A DNA stretch of 64,000 nucleotides from Frigoribacterium sp. CG_9.8 (lineage in GTDB: Bacteria; Actinomycetota; Actinomycetes; Actinomycetales; Microbacteriaceae). The notes beneath the pieces are model-generated. The model did no database searches and had not been told where the DNA came from. It saw only the letters and a program-made list of their open reading frames with translations. The translations under genes were made by a program, and so were the position numbers. Numbering within the stretch: position 1 is the first letter of the stretch; every line of letters begins with the position of its first letter. Of this stretch, positions 22,472 to 32,157 are shown piece by piece. The stretch is from NCBI RefSeq assembly GCF_015751965.1, contig NZ_JADOVH010000004.1, positions 62,001 through 126,000 on the forward strand, written 5' to 3'.

Positions 22472-25003
22472 TTATTCGCGGATGGCGGCGCCGAATCTCT
22501 CGGAGGCACGCGCCGCGCCGGCGAGCTTCGCCTCGGTAGCCTCCCGCGCAGTGAGGGTGCGATCGTTAGCGCGGAACCGCAGCGCGAAGGTCAGTGACTT
22601 CGAGCCATCGAGGATGCCCTGGCCGCGGTAGTCGTCCACGAGGTGCGCTAACTCCAGCAATGGCCCTGCCCCCTCGACGATCGCTGAGAGCACCTCGCCG
22701 GCTGGCACGTCTGCGCCGACGACAACGGAGAGATCCTGGGTCGCCGCCGGATAGGCGGCGATCGCGCTGGGCGACACCGCTCTGTCAGCCAACTCGATGA
22801 GCAGGCCGAGCTCGAGTTCGAGCACCGCCGTGACCCGCGGGAGGTCACGCTCGTCGGCAAGGGCTGGCAGCAGCTCGCCGGCAAATCCGATGTTGTGATC
22901 GCCGAAAAACAGCTCGGCGGTACGGCCAGGGTGGAACGAGTGATGCGAGCCCCCCGCGACCGTGACCGTGACGCCGAGGGCGTGACCGACCTGTCGGGCC
23001 GCGTCGATCGCATCCGCAATCCCGCGAGGCACGCTGGGCTGACCGGGCTGCTTGGCGATGGCCGCACCGGTGAACAGCGCGGCAACGCGGAGGGGCTGCG
23101 GCGGAATGCTGCCGAGCAGGTCGGCGAGTTCGCTCGACGTGGGGCGGATGATTCCGGACGGGAGATCACCGCTGCCATACCGGGTATCTGCCTCCGGCCG
23201 GAAGACCGAACCGATCTCGTAGATAGCGAGATCGTTTAGTCCACGGGAGAGGTTGCGGCGGGCGGTCTCGATGAGTCCCGGCAACAGGGAAGTGCGCAGG
23301 AACGGTGCCTCGCCATCGAGCGGATTCGCCAGCCGGATGGCCGGGACGGCACCCGCGAGCGGCCCGCCGAAGGTGTCGTTGGCGCCCTGTGACACGAACG
23401 GATAGGACAGCACCTCGGTGTGTCCGGTGGAGGCCAGAAGCCCGGCCGCAGAACGTCGAAGCCTCTGCTCGCGCGTGAGGCCACGTCCGGGCGGCGCCGT
23501 CGGCAGCACCGCAGGGATACGGTCGTAGCCCACGATGCGGGCCACCTCTTCCGCGAGTGTCGCCTTGTCGGTGAGGTCGGGACGCCAGCTGGGGGCAGTC
23601 ACCGACAGGGCGTGGTTAATCGGCTCAATCGATCCGCCGATGTCCGTGAGCGAACGCAGGATCTCGACATCCGAGTAGTCAGCGCCCATCAGGCCGGCGA
23701 TATAGCCGTCCGGCAGCACGATCGGCTCGCGCGGGACGACGTCGAACAGGCGGGAGCCCTCGGTATCAGCCGTTCCGTCGGCGAGCTGCACGAGCAGTTC
23801 GACGACGCGGGCGGCAGCGGCATCCGCAACCTCGGGATCGACGCCACGCTCGAAGCGGCGAGAGGCCTCACTCGGCAGCTTGTGCCGGCGCGCTGTGCGG
23901 GCGATCGACACCGGGTCAAAATTAGCCGCTTCGACGAGCACATTCGCTGTGGTCGCGGCGATCTCGGTCGAGGCGCCGCCCATGACGCCGGCGAGCCCGA
24001 TCGGTCCCGAGTCGTCGGTGATCAGCAGGTCCTGCGGATGCAGCGTGCGCCGGTGCCCATCGAGGGTCTCGAGCGTCGCACCCGGTTCTGCACGGCGCAC
24101 GACCAGGCCGCCGCTGAGCCGGTCAAGGTCGTAGCCGTGAATCGGCTGGCCGAGCTCGAGCATCACGTAATTGGTGATATCGACGACGAGCGAGATCGAG
24201 CGGATTCCGGCCAGGCTCAGTCGCGCGACCATCCAGGCCGGGCTCGGTCGGGCGGCATCGATACCGCGCACCACGCGGGTGACGAAGACGGATGCTCCGG
24301 TACGGCCGCGAATGGGCGCACGGTCGTCGATGGAGGGGGCGGGCCTCGCGACTAGACCAGCGGACTCGGCACTCGCGACTCGAGAAGCGACCTGCGTGAG
24401 CTCGGGTCGCTCGGCGGGGTCGCGGAAGGCGGCACCGGTGGCGTGCGCGTACTCGCGGGCCACACCGCGAATAGAGAAGGCGTAGCCACGGTCGGGGGTG
24501 ACATTGATCTCGACGGCCCAATCGTCGAGCCCGAGGAGTGCCGTGGCATCTGCTCCGACCGCGGGATCGAGACCGAGCGAGGCCAAGCGCAGGATGCCAT
24601 CGTGCTCCTCGCCGAGGCCGAGTTCGCGCGCCGAGGCGATCATGCCGTCGGAGACATGCCCATAGGTGGTGCGGGCGGCAATCGGGAATGGCCCGGGCAG
24701 GATCGCTCCGGGCAAGGAGACGACGACCTTATCGCCGACAATGAAATTGTGGGCGCCGCAGACGATGCCGCGTGGTGCGGACTCGCCCACATCTACCTGG
24801 CACCAGTTGATCGTCTTGCCGTTGGACTGTGGCTCCGGAGTGAACTCGAGAACCTGTCCGACGACGATCGGTCCGCTGAGGCCGAAGGTGTGAATGGCCT
24901 CTTCCTCAAAGCCGACGCTCACGAGAGCGGCGTGCACGTCGTCCGGGGTGACGTCGAGGGGCACGTCGACGAACTCCCGAAGCCACGAGATGGGAATGCG
25001 CAT
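22472..25003 (-). CDS. pheT: phenylalanine--tRNA ligase, beta subunit
   Basis: The 843-residue subunit starts MRIPISWLREFVDVP at an ATG overlapping the pheS stop. It has an N-terminal tRNA-binding domain (GPIVVGQVLEFTPEPQSNG), the B3/B4 editing region, the B5 domain and a C-terminal FDX-ACB anticodon domain. It works as an alpha2-beta2 enzyme with PheS. The open frame reaches further upstream to 25192 but that part lies within pheS. Confidence 0.96.
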   Translation of the reverse strand: MRIPISWLREFVDVPLDVTPDDVHAALVSVGFEEEAIHTFGLSGPIVVGQVLEFTPEPQSNGKTINWCQVDVGESAPRGIVCGAHNFIVGDKVVVSLPGAILPGPFPIAARTTYGHVSDGMIASARELGLGEEHDGILRLASLGLDPAVGADATALLGLDDWAVEINVTPDRGYAFSIRGVAREYAHATGAAFRDPAERPELTQVASRVASAESAGLVARPAPSIDDRAPIRGRTGASVFVTRVVRGIDAARPSPAWMVARLSLAGIRSISLVVDITNYVMLELGQPIHGYDLDRLSGGLVVRRAEPGATLETLDGHRRTLHPQDLLITDDSGPIGLAGVMGGASTEIAATTANVLVEAANFDPVSIARTARRHKLPSEASRRFERGVDPEVADAAAARVVELLVQLADGTADTEGSRLFDVVPREPIVLPDGYIAGLMGADYSDVEILRSLTDIGGSIEPINHALSVTAPSWRPDLTDKATLAEEVARIVGYDRIPAVLPTAPPGRGLTREQRLRRSAAGLLASTGHTEVLSYPFVSQGANDTFGGPLAGAVPAIRLANPLDGEAPFLRTSLLPGLIETARRNLSRGLNDLAIYEIGSVFRPEADTRYGSGDLPSGIIRPTSSELADLLGSIPPQPLRVAALFTGAAIAKQPGQPSVPRGIADAIDAARQVGHALGVTVTVAGGSHHSFHPGRTAELFFGDHNIGFAGELLPALADERDLPRVTAVLELELGLLIELADRAVSPSAIAAYPAATQDLSVVVGADVPAGEVLSAIVEGAGPLLELAHLVDDYRGQGILDGSKSLTFALRFRANDRTLTAREATEAKLAGAARASERFGAAIRE

Positions 25004-26058
25004 CAGAGAACCATTCCGAACTGCTGGGAGAAGCGGATGTCGCCCTCGACCATGTCGCGCATATCGTTGAGATCGTTGCGGAACTGCAGGGTGCGCTCGA
25101 TCCCCATGCCGAAGGCGAAACCCTGATAGACCTCCGGATCGATGCCGGCCGCGCGGAGCACATTGCGGTTGACCATTCCACAGCCTCCCCATTCCACCCA
25201 GCGCGCACCGCCCTTGGCATTGGGCTGCCAGACATCCATTTCGGCGCTCGGCTCGGTGAAGGGGAAGTAGTTGGGGCGAAGGCGGATCTTCGCGCCGTCA
25301 CCGAACATGATCTGCGCGAAATGCTCCAGCGTGCCGCGCAGATTCGCCATGGTGAGACCCCTGTCGATCGCGATTCCCTCGACCTGGTGGAACACCGGGG
25401 TGTGCGTCGCGTCCAGCTCATCGGTGCGGAAGACCTTACCGGGGGAGATCACGTAAATCGGGAGTTCCCGAGTGAGCAGGGAGCGAATCTGCACCGGGCT
25501 GGTCTGGGTACGCAGCACCAGGTGGTTCTCGACCGGGTCGACGAAGAAAGTGTCCTGCATCTCGCGGGCGGGATGGTCCTCGTCGAAGTTGAGCGCGTCG
25601 AAGTTGAACCACTCGTTCTCGAGCTCCGGTCCCTCGCCAACCTCCCAGCCCATACCGACGAAGATATCGGCGATGTACTCCTGCAGCAGGTTGAGCGGAT
25701 GCCGCGCGCCCGGAGTCCACCGGGAGGCCACGGCCGTGACATCCATCGCTTCGTCCGCAAGGCGCCTGGTCTCCTCAGCCGCAAATAACTCGACCTCACG
25801 CGCGGCGAAGGCCTGGTTCACGCATGCGCGGGCCTGGCCGACGAGCTTGCCGAAGGCGGCCTTGTCAGCCGAGGCCACATCCCGCAGCGTCGCGTTGAGC
25901 TTCGCGAGCGGGGAGGATTCGCCGAGGTGTCCGGTCTTCACTCGCACGAGGCCGGCGATGGTCGACGCGGCCGAAATTGCTGCGAGAGCAATATCCATGG
26001 CTGCGGACACCGTTGCTTCGGAAATCACGGGAGTGGGCGGTGCGGTGGGTTCTGACAC
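25003..26058 (-). CDS. pheS: phenylalanine--tRNA ligase, alpha subunit
   Basis: The 351-residue catalytic subunit starts at GTG. Class II motifs are visible: HPAREMQDTFFV, the FRTDELDATHTPVFHQVEGI segment and the C-terminal GGCGMVN and GFAFGMGIERT motif 3. A TAAGCT -10-like element lies eight bases before the GTG, so its own near-leaderless promoter is possible. Confidence 0.96.
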   Translation of the reverse strand: MSEPTAPPTPVISEATVSAAMDIALAAISAASTIAGLVRVKTGHLGESSPLAKLNATLRDVASADKAAFGKLVGQARACVNQAFAAREVELFAAEETRRLADEAMDVTAVASRWTPGARHPLNLLQEYIADIFVGMGWEVGEGPELENEWFNFDALNFDEDHPAREMQDTFFVDPVENHLVLRTQTSPVQIRSLLTRELPIYVISPGKVFRTDELDATHTPVFHQVEGIAIDRGLTMANLRGTLEHFAQIMFGDGAKIRLRPNYFPFTEPSAEMDVWQPNAKGGARWVEWGGCGMVNRNVLRAAGIDPEVYQGFAFGMGIERTLQFRNDLNDMRDMVEGDIRFSQQFGMVL

Positions 26059-26089
26059 GGGTCACAAGCTTATCGGCTGGGCGGGCGAC

Positions 26090-26115
26090 GCAGCGCTGGA
26101 TCCGCGCAGCGCTGC
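26090..26115 (-). terminator. hairpin between permease gene and pheS
   Basis: A perfect 9-base inverted repeat GCAGCGCTG / CAGCGCTGC directly follows the permease stop. There is no T-tract, so it may only attenuate transcription or protect the upstream mRNA. Confidence 0.4.
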
Positions 26116-26116
26116 A

Positions 26117-26935
26117 CTACCGGGCCGGCCGCCGCCGAGCGAGTCGACGAGCAAAGGCAGACACCGAGAGGTTGACACCCAAGTAGATGACAAGGGTGAT
26201 GACGTAGAGCGAGAATTTGTAGCGATCCCCGTGGAAGGACAGCATCTCCGTCATCGTGGTGCGAATGATCTCGCTGTAGCCAACGATGTAGCCAAGGCTG
26301 GTGTCCTTGAGAAGCACGACGAGCTGGGCGACGATCACGGGCAACATCTGTCGAAACGCTTGCGGATACTCGATGAACGACTTGGTCTGCAGCCGAGTGA
26401 GGCCGAGGCTCAGTCCCGCTTCCCGCTGTCCGCGAGGCAGGGAGGCGACGCCCGCGCGCAGAATCTCACCGATGATCGCTCCGTTATAGACGGCGAGCCC
26501 GAGGACAACGGCCCAGAAGGTGCCAAAGGAACTCACCAGCAGAATGAACAGCATGAGCAGCAGCACCGGCATGCCACGGAAGAACTCGAGCACGACGGTG
26601 GCCGGGATCCGCACCCAGGGGAAGACGGATGTGCGCAGCAGGGAGAAGGCGACACCGATAGCGAGCGCCAGGACGGATGCCACTGCGGCAGCCTCGAGGG
26701 TGGCAAGCACTCCAAGGCCGATATCACGCCAGACCCGAGGATCCGAGAAGATGTCCCAGCGACTGGGATCGAACGACCCGGGGAGCTTGATCCCCGACGA
26801 CAGCCGCGGTGCGGCGAGAGTGAGGATCGCCCAGAGCACGATTGCCGCCACGACCACCAGGGCGATGATCGAGAAAATCAGGGATCGGCGCCGAGCCTTC
26901 GGCCCGGGAGAATCGAAGAGCACGTTGGAGCTCAC
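26117..26935 (-). CDS. amino-acid ABC transporter permease (glutamate type, GluD-like)
   Basis: I place the start at GTG 26935, overlapping the preceding permease stop (GTGA); the product has 272 residues. It has an N-terminal helix followed by a five-helix permease core with the EAA-type loop (LPRGQREAGLSLGLTRLQTKSFIEYPQAFRQMLPVI). It should form the membrane channel with the permease encoded just upstream. Confidence 0.88.
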   Translation of the reverse strand: MSSNVLFDSPGPKARRRSLIFSIIALVVVAAIVLWAILTLAAPRLSSGIKLPGSFDPSRWDIFSDPRVWRDIGLGVLATLEAAAVASVLALAIGVAFSLLRTSVFPWVRIPATVVLEFFRGMPVLLLMLFILLVSSFGTFWAVVLGLAVYNGAIIGEILRAGVASLPRGQREAGLSLGLTRLQTKSFIEYPQAFRQMLPVIVAQLVVLLKDTSLGYIVGYSEIIRTTMTEMLSFHGDRYKFSLYVITLVIYLGVNLSVSAFARRLARRRPAR

Positions 26936-27579
26936 CGGGCCACCACCCATCGCTTTTCCAGTCGCGACGAAACGATTCCGAGGGGGATCGTGATCACCAA
27001 ATAAAAGAAGGCGACACCGAACAGAATCGGGATAACACTATTTCCGTTCGTGTTGGCGAGACCCTTACCGATCTGGAAGAGTTCGGCAACGAAGAATCCG
27101 CCCGCCACAGAGGTGTTCTTAGCGAGTGCGACGAACACGTTCACGAGGGGTGGGATGACCATGCGGAAGGCCTGGGGAAAGATGACGAGCGTCAGTGCCT
27201 GACCGAAGCCCATTCCTAGGCTTCGTGCAGCCTCCGCCTGCCCGATGGGCACGCCGTTCACCCCGGAGCGGAGGGCCTCTGCGACGAAGGGTGCCGTGTA
27301 GAGAGCGAGCGCGACACAGGCGCTCGCAAAATAGGGAAGCCGCGGGGCGAGTTGGGGAAGCACGAAGACGAAGAAGACAAAAACGAGGGTGAGCGGGGTG
27401 TTGCGCAGCGCCTCGGTGTACACCACTGCCGCGCCCCGGAACCCAGCAACCGGAGAAATGCGCATCGCGGCAACGACGGTGCCGAGGATCATCGCCGAGA
27501 TGCCCCCGATGAGAAACAGTGACAGAGTGACGCCGAATCCCTGCAGGTACAGCGGCAGGTTATCGATCACCACATTCAT
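26932..27579 (-). CDS. amino-acid ABC transporter permease (glutamate type, GluC-like)
   Basis: This 215-residue protein has about five membrane helices and the EAA loop IGQAEAARSLGMGFGQALTLVIFPQAFRMVIPPLVN, placing it in the His/Glu/Gln permease family. It follows the binding-protein gene after 80 bases and overlaps the second permease. Confidence 0.88.
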   Translation of the reverse strand: MNVVIDNLPLYLQGFGVTLSLFLIGGISAMILGTVVAAMRISPVAGFRGAAVVYTEALRNTPLTLVFVFFVFVLPQLAPRLPYFASACVALALYTAPFVAEALRSGVNGVPIGQAEAARSLGMGFGQALTLVIFPQAFRMVIPPLVNVFVALAKNTSVAGGFFVAELFQIGKGLANTNGNSVIPILFGVAFFYLVITIPLGIVSSRLEKRWVVAR

Positions 27580-27659
27580 GGTTCGTTCCCCTCGGGTGTG
27601 GTGCGAACACGGGTGACGAGCCGCGCACGCGGCCCGTCACCCGTCTACTCAGGAAAGAC

Positions 27660-28520
27660 TTACAGCGCGTAGTTGTCTACGGTCGGCGGTGTCACGTAGG
27701 GGAGCACCTTACCTGCGGTATCTTCCCACGCCTTTTTATAGCTGCCGTCCTTGTAGGACTTGGTCAACACCTCATTGATGAAGGTGCGGAACTCGGTGTC
27801 ATCGCGCTTGAGACCGATGCCGTAAGGCTCTTTCGTGAATGGCTTGCCGGCGATCTTGAACTCGCCCTCGTTCTGCGCCGCGAGGCCGGCCAGGATCACA
27901 TTGTCCGTGCTCATCGCCACTACCGCACCCGAGCGCAGCGGCTCGAGGCAGTTGGAGTAGATGTCGGTGAGGAGCGGCTTGGCACCGATCTCGGCGAGCT
28001 TCGCCGCGGGCGTCGAACCGGTAACGGAACACACCGGCTGCCCGACCAGGTCTTTCTCGGACGTGATGGTCTTGTTGTCCGCCTTCACGAGGATTGACTG
28101 GCCGGCTTCGTAGTACGGCCCGGCGAAGGAGACCACCGTTTTGCGCTTATCGCTGATCGTGTAAGTCGCGATTACCAGGTCGACCTGTCCGGCCTCGATA
28201 AACGGCTCACGGTTTGCCGAAGCTGTCTCGACAAACTTGATCTTCGAGGCCGGGATGCCGAGGCTGGCCGCGATGATCGTACCGATCTGCACATCGAAAC
28301 CGACCGGTCCGTCCGGTCCCTTGAGGCCGAACAACGGCTGATCGAACTTGGTGCCGATGGTGATCGTGCCGGCCTTGGAGAGCTTCTCCATTGTGCTGCC
28401 GGCGGCAAAGCTCGCTACCGGTGTGGGGTCCGCGGCCGGCGCATCCGCTCCGGCGCATCCGGCCAGGATGAGCATGGATGCCGCGGCCAGTCCGATGACG
28501 GACAACATTCGCTTCTTCAT
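27660..28520 (-). CDS. amino-acid ABC transporter substrate-binding lipoprotein (GluB-like)
   Basis: The ATG at 28520 gives a signal peptide MKKRMLSVIGLAAASMLILAGC with the lipobox LAGC, so the mature protein is anchored by a lipid-modified cysteine. The rest is a family 3 binding protein (ITIGTKFDQPLFGLKGPDG, QVDLVIATYTISDKRK). With two permeases and an ATPase it forms a complete importer. Glutamate is the likely ligand by resemblance to actinobacterial GluABCD; this is not proven by sequence. Confidence 0.85.
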   Translation of the reverse strand: MKKRMLSVIGLAAASMLILAGCAGADAPAADPTPVASFAAGSTMEKLSKAGTITIGTKFDQPLFGLKGPDGPVGFDVQIGTIIAASLGIPASKIKFVETASANREPFIEAGQVDLVIATYTISDKRKTVVSFAGPYYEAGQSILVKADNKTITSEKDLVGQPVCSVTGSTPAAKLAEIGAKPLLTDIYSNCLEPLRSGAVVAMSTDNVILAGLAAQNEGEFKIAGKPFTKEPYGIGLKRDDTEFRTFINEVLTKSYKDGSYKKAWEDTAGKVLPYVTPPTVDNYAL

Positions 28521-28578
28521 TGATTCGTACCTCTCTCGTGCTGTGCTGGGGTGGTGGCCAATGGTCAATATTCAGTGA

Positions 28579-29367
28579 TTAGTGCTCGAGGATCTTGGAC
28601 AGAAAGTCCTGCGCACGCGCGGTGCGCGGAGTCGTGAAGAACTCCTCGGGGGTTGCCTCTTCCTCGATGCGGCCGTCGGCCATGAAGAGCACGCGGTCGG
28701 CCGCCCTGCGGGCAAAGCCCATTTCGTGGGTGACCACGACCATGGTCATGCCGTCTGCCGCGAGGCTGACCATCACGTCGAGCACCTCGTTGATCATCTC
28801 CGGGTCGAGCGCACTCGTCGGCTCGTCCATGAGAATGAGTTTCGGCGTCATGGCGAGCGAGCGAGCGATTGCCACCCGTTGCTGCTGCCCACCGGAGAGC
28901 TGCGCGGGCATCTTGCTTGCCTGGTCTGCGATGCCGACCCGGTCGAGCATCTCCATGCCGCGAATGTCGGCATCCGCCTTCGAGAGTTTGCGAACCTTGA
29001 TCGGCGCGAGGGTTACGTTCTCGAGGATCGTCTTGTGAGCGAAGAGGTTGAACGACTGGAACACCATCCCCACGTCCGCGCGCAACTGGGCGAGTTCGGG
29101 TCCTTCCTCGGGAAGGAGCTCGCCATCGATGGTGATGGTTCCGCTGTCAATCGTCTCGAGCCGATTGATCGCGCGACACAGGGTGGATTTGCCAGACCCG
29201 CTCGGTCCGATGACGACTACGACCTCACCGCGGTTCACAACGGTGTTGATGCCGTTGAGCACATGAAGGTCACCGAAGTGCTTATTGACGCCATCCATGA
29301 TCACCAGCGGCTGCCCGCGAACAACGCTGATATTCGAGGTCGGGGGCTCGCCAGCGCTTGTCTCCAT
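28579..29367 (-). CDS. amino-acid ABC transporter ATP-binding protein (GluA-like)
   Basis: Walker A GPSGSGKS is at residues 54-61, then [16 protein letters not shown], the Walker B segment [14 protein letters not shown] and the switch histidine in [10 protein letters not shown] chose the ATG at 29367: a TATATT element ends exactly six bases before it, so the message is probably leaderless. The protein has 262 residues and a rather long N-terminal extension. Confidence 0.9.
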   Translation of the reverse strand: METSAGEPPTSNISVVRGQPLVIMDGVNKHFGDLHVLNGINTVVNRGEVVVVIGPSGSGKSTLCRAINRLETIDSGTITIDGELLPEEGPELAQLRADVGMVFQSFNLFAHKTILENVTLAPIKVRKLSKADADIRGMEMLDRVGIADQASKMPAQLSGGQQQRVAIARSLAMTPKLILMDEPTSALDPEMINEVLDVMVSLAADGMTMVVVTHEMGFARRAADRVLFMADGRIEEEATPEEFFTTPRTARAQDFLSKILEH

Positions 29368-29373
29368 GCCCCC

Positions 29374-29379
29374 AATATA
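29374..29379 (-). promoter_or_regulatory. -10 element of the glutamate-type transporter operon
   Basis: TATATT lies six bases upstream of the ATG at 29367, the leaderless spacing. No clear -35 is present. Confidence 0.45.
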
Positions 29380-29554
29380 GGGTAGACCAATCGATTCATG
29401 CGCCCCGGGCATGAAACGAGTAGACGATCGTTAGCGTTGTGAGCGCACTACCGCTGGCTGAGTGGACCGCGGATCCGACTCGGTGAGGAGTCTGCTCGCG
29501 TCGCACCAGCGAGTGCGGATGTGGCGCGCTGGCAGCCGGAATGACCGCCTCTGG

Positions 29555-30361
29555 CTACTGCGCACTTCGCTGGGCGAACGCGCTCTCATAGAGGCATACG
29601 GATGCTGCGGTGGCAAGATTCATCGACTCAGCATGGCCGTAGATCGGCACGGTGATCGCTCGATCCGCGAGGGCGAAGTGCTCGTCTGAGAGCCCCCGCG
29701 CTTCATTGCCGAACAGCCAGGCAGTCGGCTTGACGAGGAGTCCGTCGACTCGGGCGGTGAGGAGGTCATCCCCCTTGATATCGGCCGCGAGCACAGTAAG
29801 ACCGGCCGCGTGCACTTTCTGCAGCACGTTCTCGAGCTCCACCCCGACTGCGACCGGCAGGTGGAAGATCGAGCCGGTCGAGGCACGCACGACCTTGGGG
29901 TTATAAAGGTCGACGCTGCGGCCGGTGAGGATGACGGCATCCGCTCCCGCAGCATCCGCGGCTCGGATGATCGTGCCGGCGTTGCCGGGGTCGCGCACCT
30001 CTTCGAGGATGGCGATGAGCGTCGGCCCGGACGCCAGGATCTCCTTGAGCGAGGTGGGAAATTGGCTGCAGACCGCGATGATGCCCTGGGGGGTGACGGT
30101 ATCGGCCATCGCGTCGAGAACGTGCTCGGTGACAAATTGCACGTCGACACCGGCATCAGCGGCCCTCTGGGCGATCTCGGTGTACCGATCAAGTGCCGTC
30201 GGCGTCGCGAACAGTTCGACGACCAGTTCGGGACGGAAGGCAAGCGCCTCGGAAACAGACTGGGGACCTTCCAGCAGGAACTGCCCGCTGGACGCTCTGC
30301 CCTCGCGCTTAGCGAGCTTGGCCACACCTCTGACGCGTGGCGAACGGGGATTATCTAGCAC
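29555..30361 (-). CDS. SpoU/TrmH family RNA 2'-O-methyltransferase
   Basis: The 268-residue protein has an N-terminal substrate-binding domain and the SPOUT knot motifs: LEEVRDPGNAGTIIRAADAAGADAVIL, LFGNEARGLSDE and IPIYGHAESMNLATAASVCLYE-like C-terminus. It is the TsnR-like methylase commonly found between rplT and pheS in actinobacteria. The target nucleotide is unknown. Confidence 0.88.
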   Translation of the reverse strand: MLDNPRSPRVRGVAKLAKREGRASSGQFLLEGPQSVSEALAFRPELVVELFATPTALDRYTEIAQRAADAGVDVQFVTEHVLDAMADTVTPQGIIAVCSQFPTSLKEILASGPTLIAILEEVRDPGNAGTIIRAADAAGADAVILTGRSVDLYNPKVVRASTGSIFHLPVAVGVELENVLQKVHAAGLTVLAADIKGDDLLTARVDGLLVKPTAWLFGNEARGLSDEHFALADRAITVPIYGHAESMNLATAASVCLYESAFAQRSAQ

Positions 30362-30470
30362 GAGCCGATTCTATTCTTGCGCGCGGTGTTCACCGCGGAG
30401 GTTGGGTTCCTCGGCGCGTGACCGGGAATGCGTCGGCCAAGCAGGAGAGCTGCGGGCGGGCGCAAACGAC

Positions 30471-30506
30471 GACGGGCCCGGCCGCCCTGAGGTGGCCGGG
30501 CCCGTC
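30471..30506 (-). terminator. hairpin after rplT
   Basis: A perfect 13-base stem GACGGGCCCGGCC / GGCCGGGCCCGTC follows the rplT stop by about 20 bases. The downstream T-run is poor (GTCGTCGTTT). It probably ends most infC-rpmI-rplT transcripts. Confidence 0.65.
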
Positions 30507-30527
30507 GCGGGAACGGGAAACTGCGGG

Positions 30528-30914
30528 CTACGCGAGCACCTTCGGTGCCGAGGTATCGGCCGGAAGCGCGGCCTTCGCCGTGGCGACGAGTGCCGCGAAC
30601 GTTGCCGGCTCGGTGACCGCGAGGTCGGCGAGGATGCGACGGTCGACACCGACTCCGGCCAGGTTCAATCCCTGGATGAGGCGGTTGTAGGTGAGGCCGT
30701 TCGCACGCGAGGCCGCGTTGATGCGCTGAATCCACAGGCGACGGAAATCGCCCTTGCGGGCGCGACGGTCACGGTATGCGTAGACGAGGGAGTGGGTGAC
30801 CTGCTCCTTGGCCTTGCGGTACAGGCGCGAACGCTGGCCGCGGTACCCCTTGGCGCGCTCGAGGATTACCCGTCGCTTCTTATGGGCGTTGACGGCCCTC
30901 TTTACTCTTGCCAT
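30528..30914 (-). CDS. rplT: 50S ribosomal protein L20
   Basis: The 128-residue protein starts [15 protein letters not shown] and contains the L20 signature region [18 protein letters not shown]20 binds 23S rRNA early in 50S assembly and in several bacteria represses its own operon. It is the last gene of infC-rpmI-rplT. Confidence 0.97.
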   Translation of the reverse strand: MARVKRAVNAHKKRRVILERAKGYRGQRSRLYRKAKEQVTHSLVYAYRDRRARKGDFRRLWIQRINAASRANGLTYNRLIQGLNLAGVGVDRRILADLAVTEPATFAALVATAKAALPADTSAPKVLA

Positions 30915-30945
30915 TTGTCGTTTTCCTTAGTTCTAGTGCTCGGCG

Positions 30946-31140
30946 TTAGATGCCGAGAAGCTTCTTGATGGCTTTGACGTTTGCCGGGGCAATGACCTGG
31001 TCCTGGTTGAGGCGGCGTTTACGCTGCCCCGACTTCGATTCCAGGTTGTGTCGCATGCCAGCCTGCTGCTTCATGATCTTTCCGCTGCCGGTGACCTTGA
31101 ATCGCTTCTTGGTGCCGGAGTGCGTCTTCTGCTTGGGCAT
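30946..31140 (-). CDS. rpmI: 50S ribosomal protein L35
   Basis: The 64-residue basic protein starts [21 protein letters not shown], the L35 signature. It sits between infC and rplT as in nearly all bacteria. Confidence 0.97.
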   Translation of the reverse strand: MPKQKTHSGTKKRFKVTGSGKIMKQQAGMRHNLESKSGQRKRRLNQDQVIAPANVKAIKKLLGI

Positions 31141-31170
31141 ATCTCTCCTTAGTGGTGCTACTCGTCGGAA

Positions 31171-32157
31171 CTAGTCCGACGTCACATCTGCTGGTGCAGT
31201 CTTGGGTGGAACAGCGCGCGGCTTCGGCGCGTTTCCCGGGGTGGGAGCCGGTCGCGGGACCGGCTTGGATGCCGTCGCCGGCGTCGGCTTGGACGCCGCC
31301 GGGGTGGGCTTGGATTCAGCGGCTGCAGCGGGCGTTGCTTTCGCGGCAGCGGACTTCGCAGCGGCAGCAGCGGGGACTACCTTCGGTGCTACAGCGGTCT
31401 TCGGCGCAGTAGCCGCAGGAGCAGTGGCCGCAGGAGCCGGTGCGGCTGTCGGTGCATCGACAGCCGTGGCCGCCGGGGCGACCGGAGCCTCAGTACGCAC
31501 CGGAGCCTCAGTACGCACCGGGGCCTCAGTACGCACGGGAGCCGCAGTGCGCACCGGAGCCACCATCGGCTCGAAGGGAGCCTCGGGGCGCTCAGCGCGC
31601 GGCTTCGATGCTGGCTTCTTGGCGTCGTGTTCCGCCTTGACTTCGGCCTTGGTCTTGAGCGGTCCGATGACCATGACCATGTTGCGGCCGTCGATCATCG
31701 GTGTCGACTCGACACTTCCGAATTCGGAAACATCTTCGGCGAAGCGCTGCAGGAGCCGAACGCCCTGTTCGGGGCGTGACTGCTCGCGGCCGCGGAACAG
31801 GATCATGGCCTTGACCTTGTCGCCACCCTGAAGAAATCCCTCGGCGCGCTTGCGCTTGGTCTCGTAGTCGTGCACGTCGATCTTCAGCCGAAAACGCACC
31901 TCTTTGAGGATGGTGTTGGACTGGTTGCGCTTGGCTTCTTTCACCTTCTGCGCGGTTTCGTACTTGAACTTGCCGAAGTCCATGATCTTGGCAACAGGGG
32001 GCTTGGAATTGGGAGCTACCTCGACCAAATCCAGGTCTGCCTCTTGGGCAAGACGAATGGCGTCTTCAATGCGCACTACACCGACCTGCTCGCCGTTGGG
32101 GCCAACAAGTCGGACCTCCGGAACGCGGATTCGGTCATTGGTACGGGGATCGCTGAT
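31171..32157 (-). CDS. infC: translation initiation factor IF-3 with long Ala/Pro-rich tail
   Basis: IF-3 binds the 30S subunit and checks the start codon. Two IF-3 domains ([19 protein letters not shown] to about residue 185) are followed by about 140 residues of low-complexity Ala/Pro/Lys sequence that includes four APVRT repeats. The only start that fits both protein homology and the AAGGAG ribosome site (six bases away) is ATC at 32157, giving (f)MSDPRTND. Rare AUU/AUC starts let IF-3 repress its own translation, as known for E. coli infC. Confidence 0.93.
   Translation of the reverse strand: MSDPRTNDRIRVPEVRLVGPNGEQVGVVRIEDAIRLAQEADLDLVEVAPNSKPPVAKIMDFGKFKYETAQKVKEAKRNQSNTILKEVRFRLKIDVHDYETKRKRAEGFLQGGDKVKAMILFRGREQSRPEQGVRLLQRFAEDVSEFGSVESTPMIDGRNMVMVIGPLKTKAEVKAEHDAKKPASKPRAERPEAPFEPMVAPVRTAAPVRTEAPVRTEAPVRTEAPVAPAATAVDAPTAAPAPAATAPAATAPKTAVAPKVVPAAAAAKSAAAKATPAAAAESKPTPAASKPTPATASKPVPRPAPTPGNAPKPRAVPPKTAPADVTSD
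31484..31555 (-). repeat. 18-bp tandem repeat in infC, four copies
   Basis: On the plus strand the unit GGAGCCTCAGTACGCACC occurs twice exactly and twice with one to three changes. It encodes the repeated APVRTE hexapeptide in the IF-3 tail and could vary in copy number. Confidence 0.85.
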
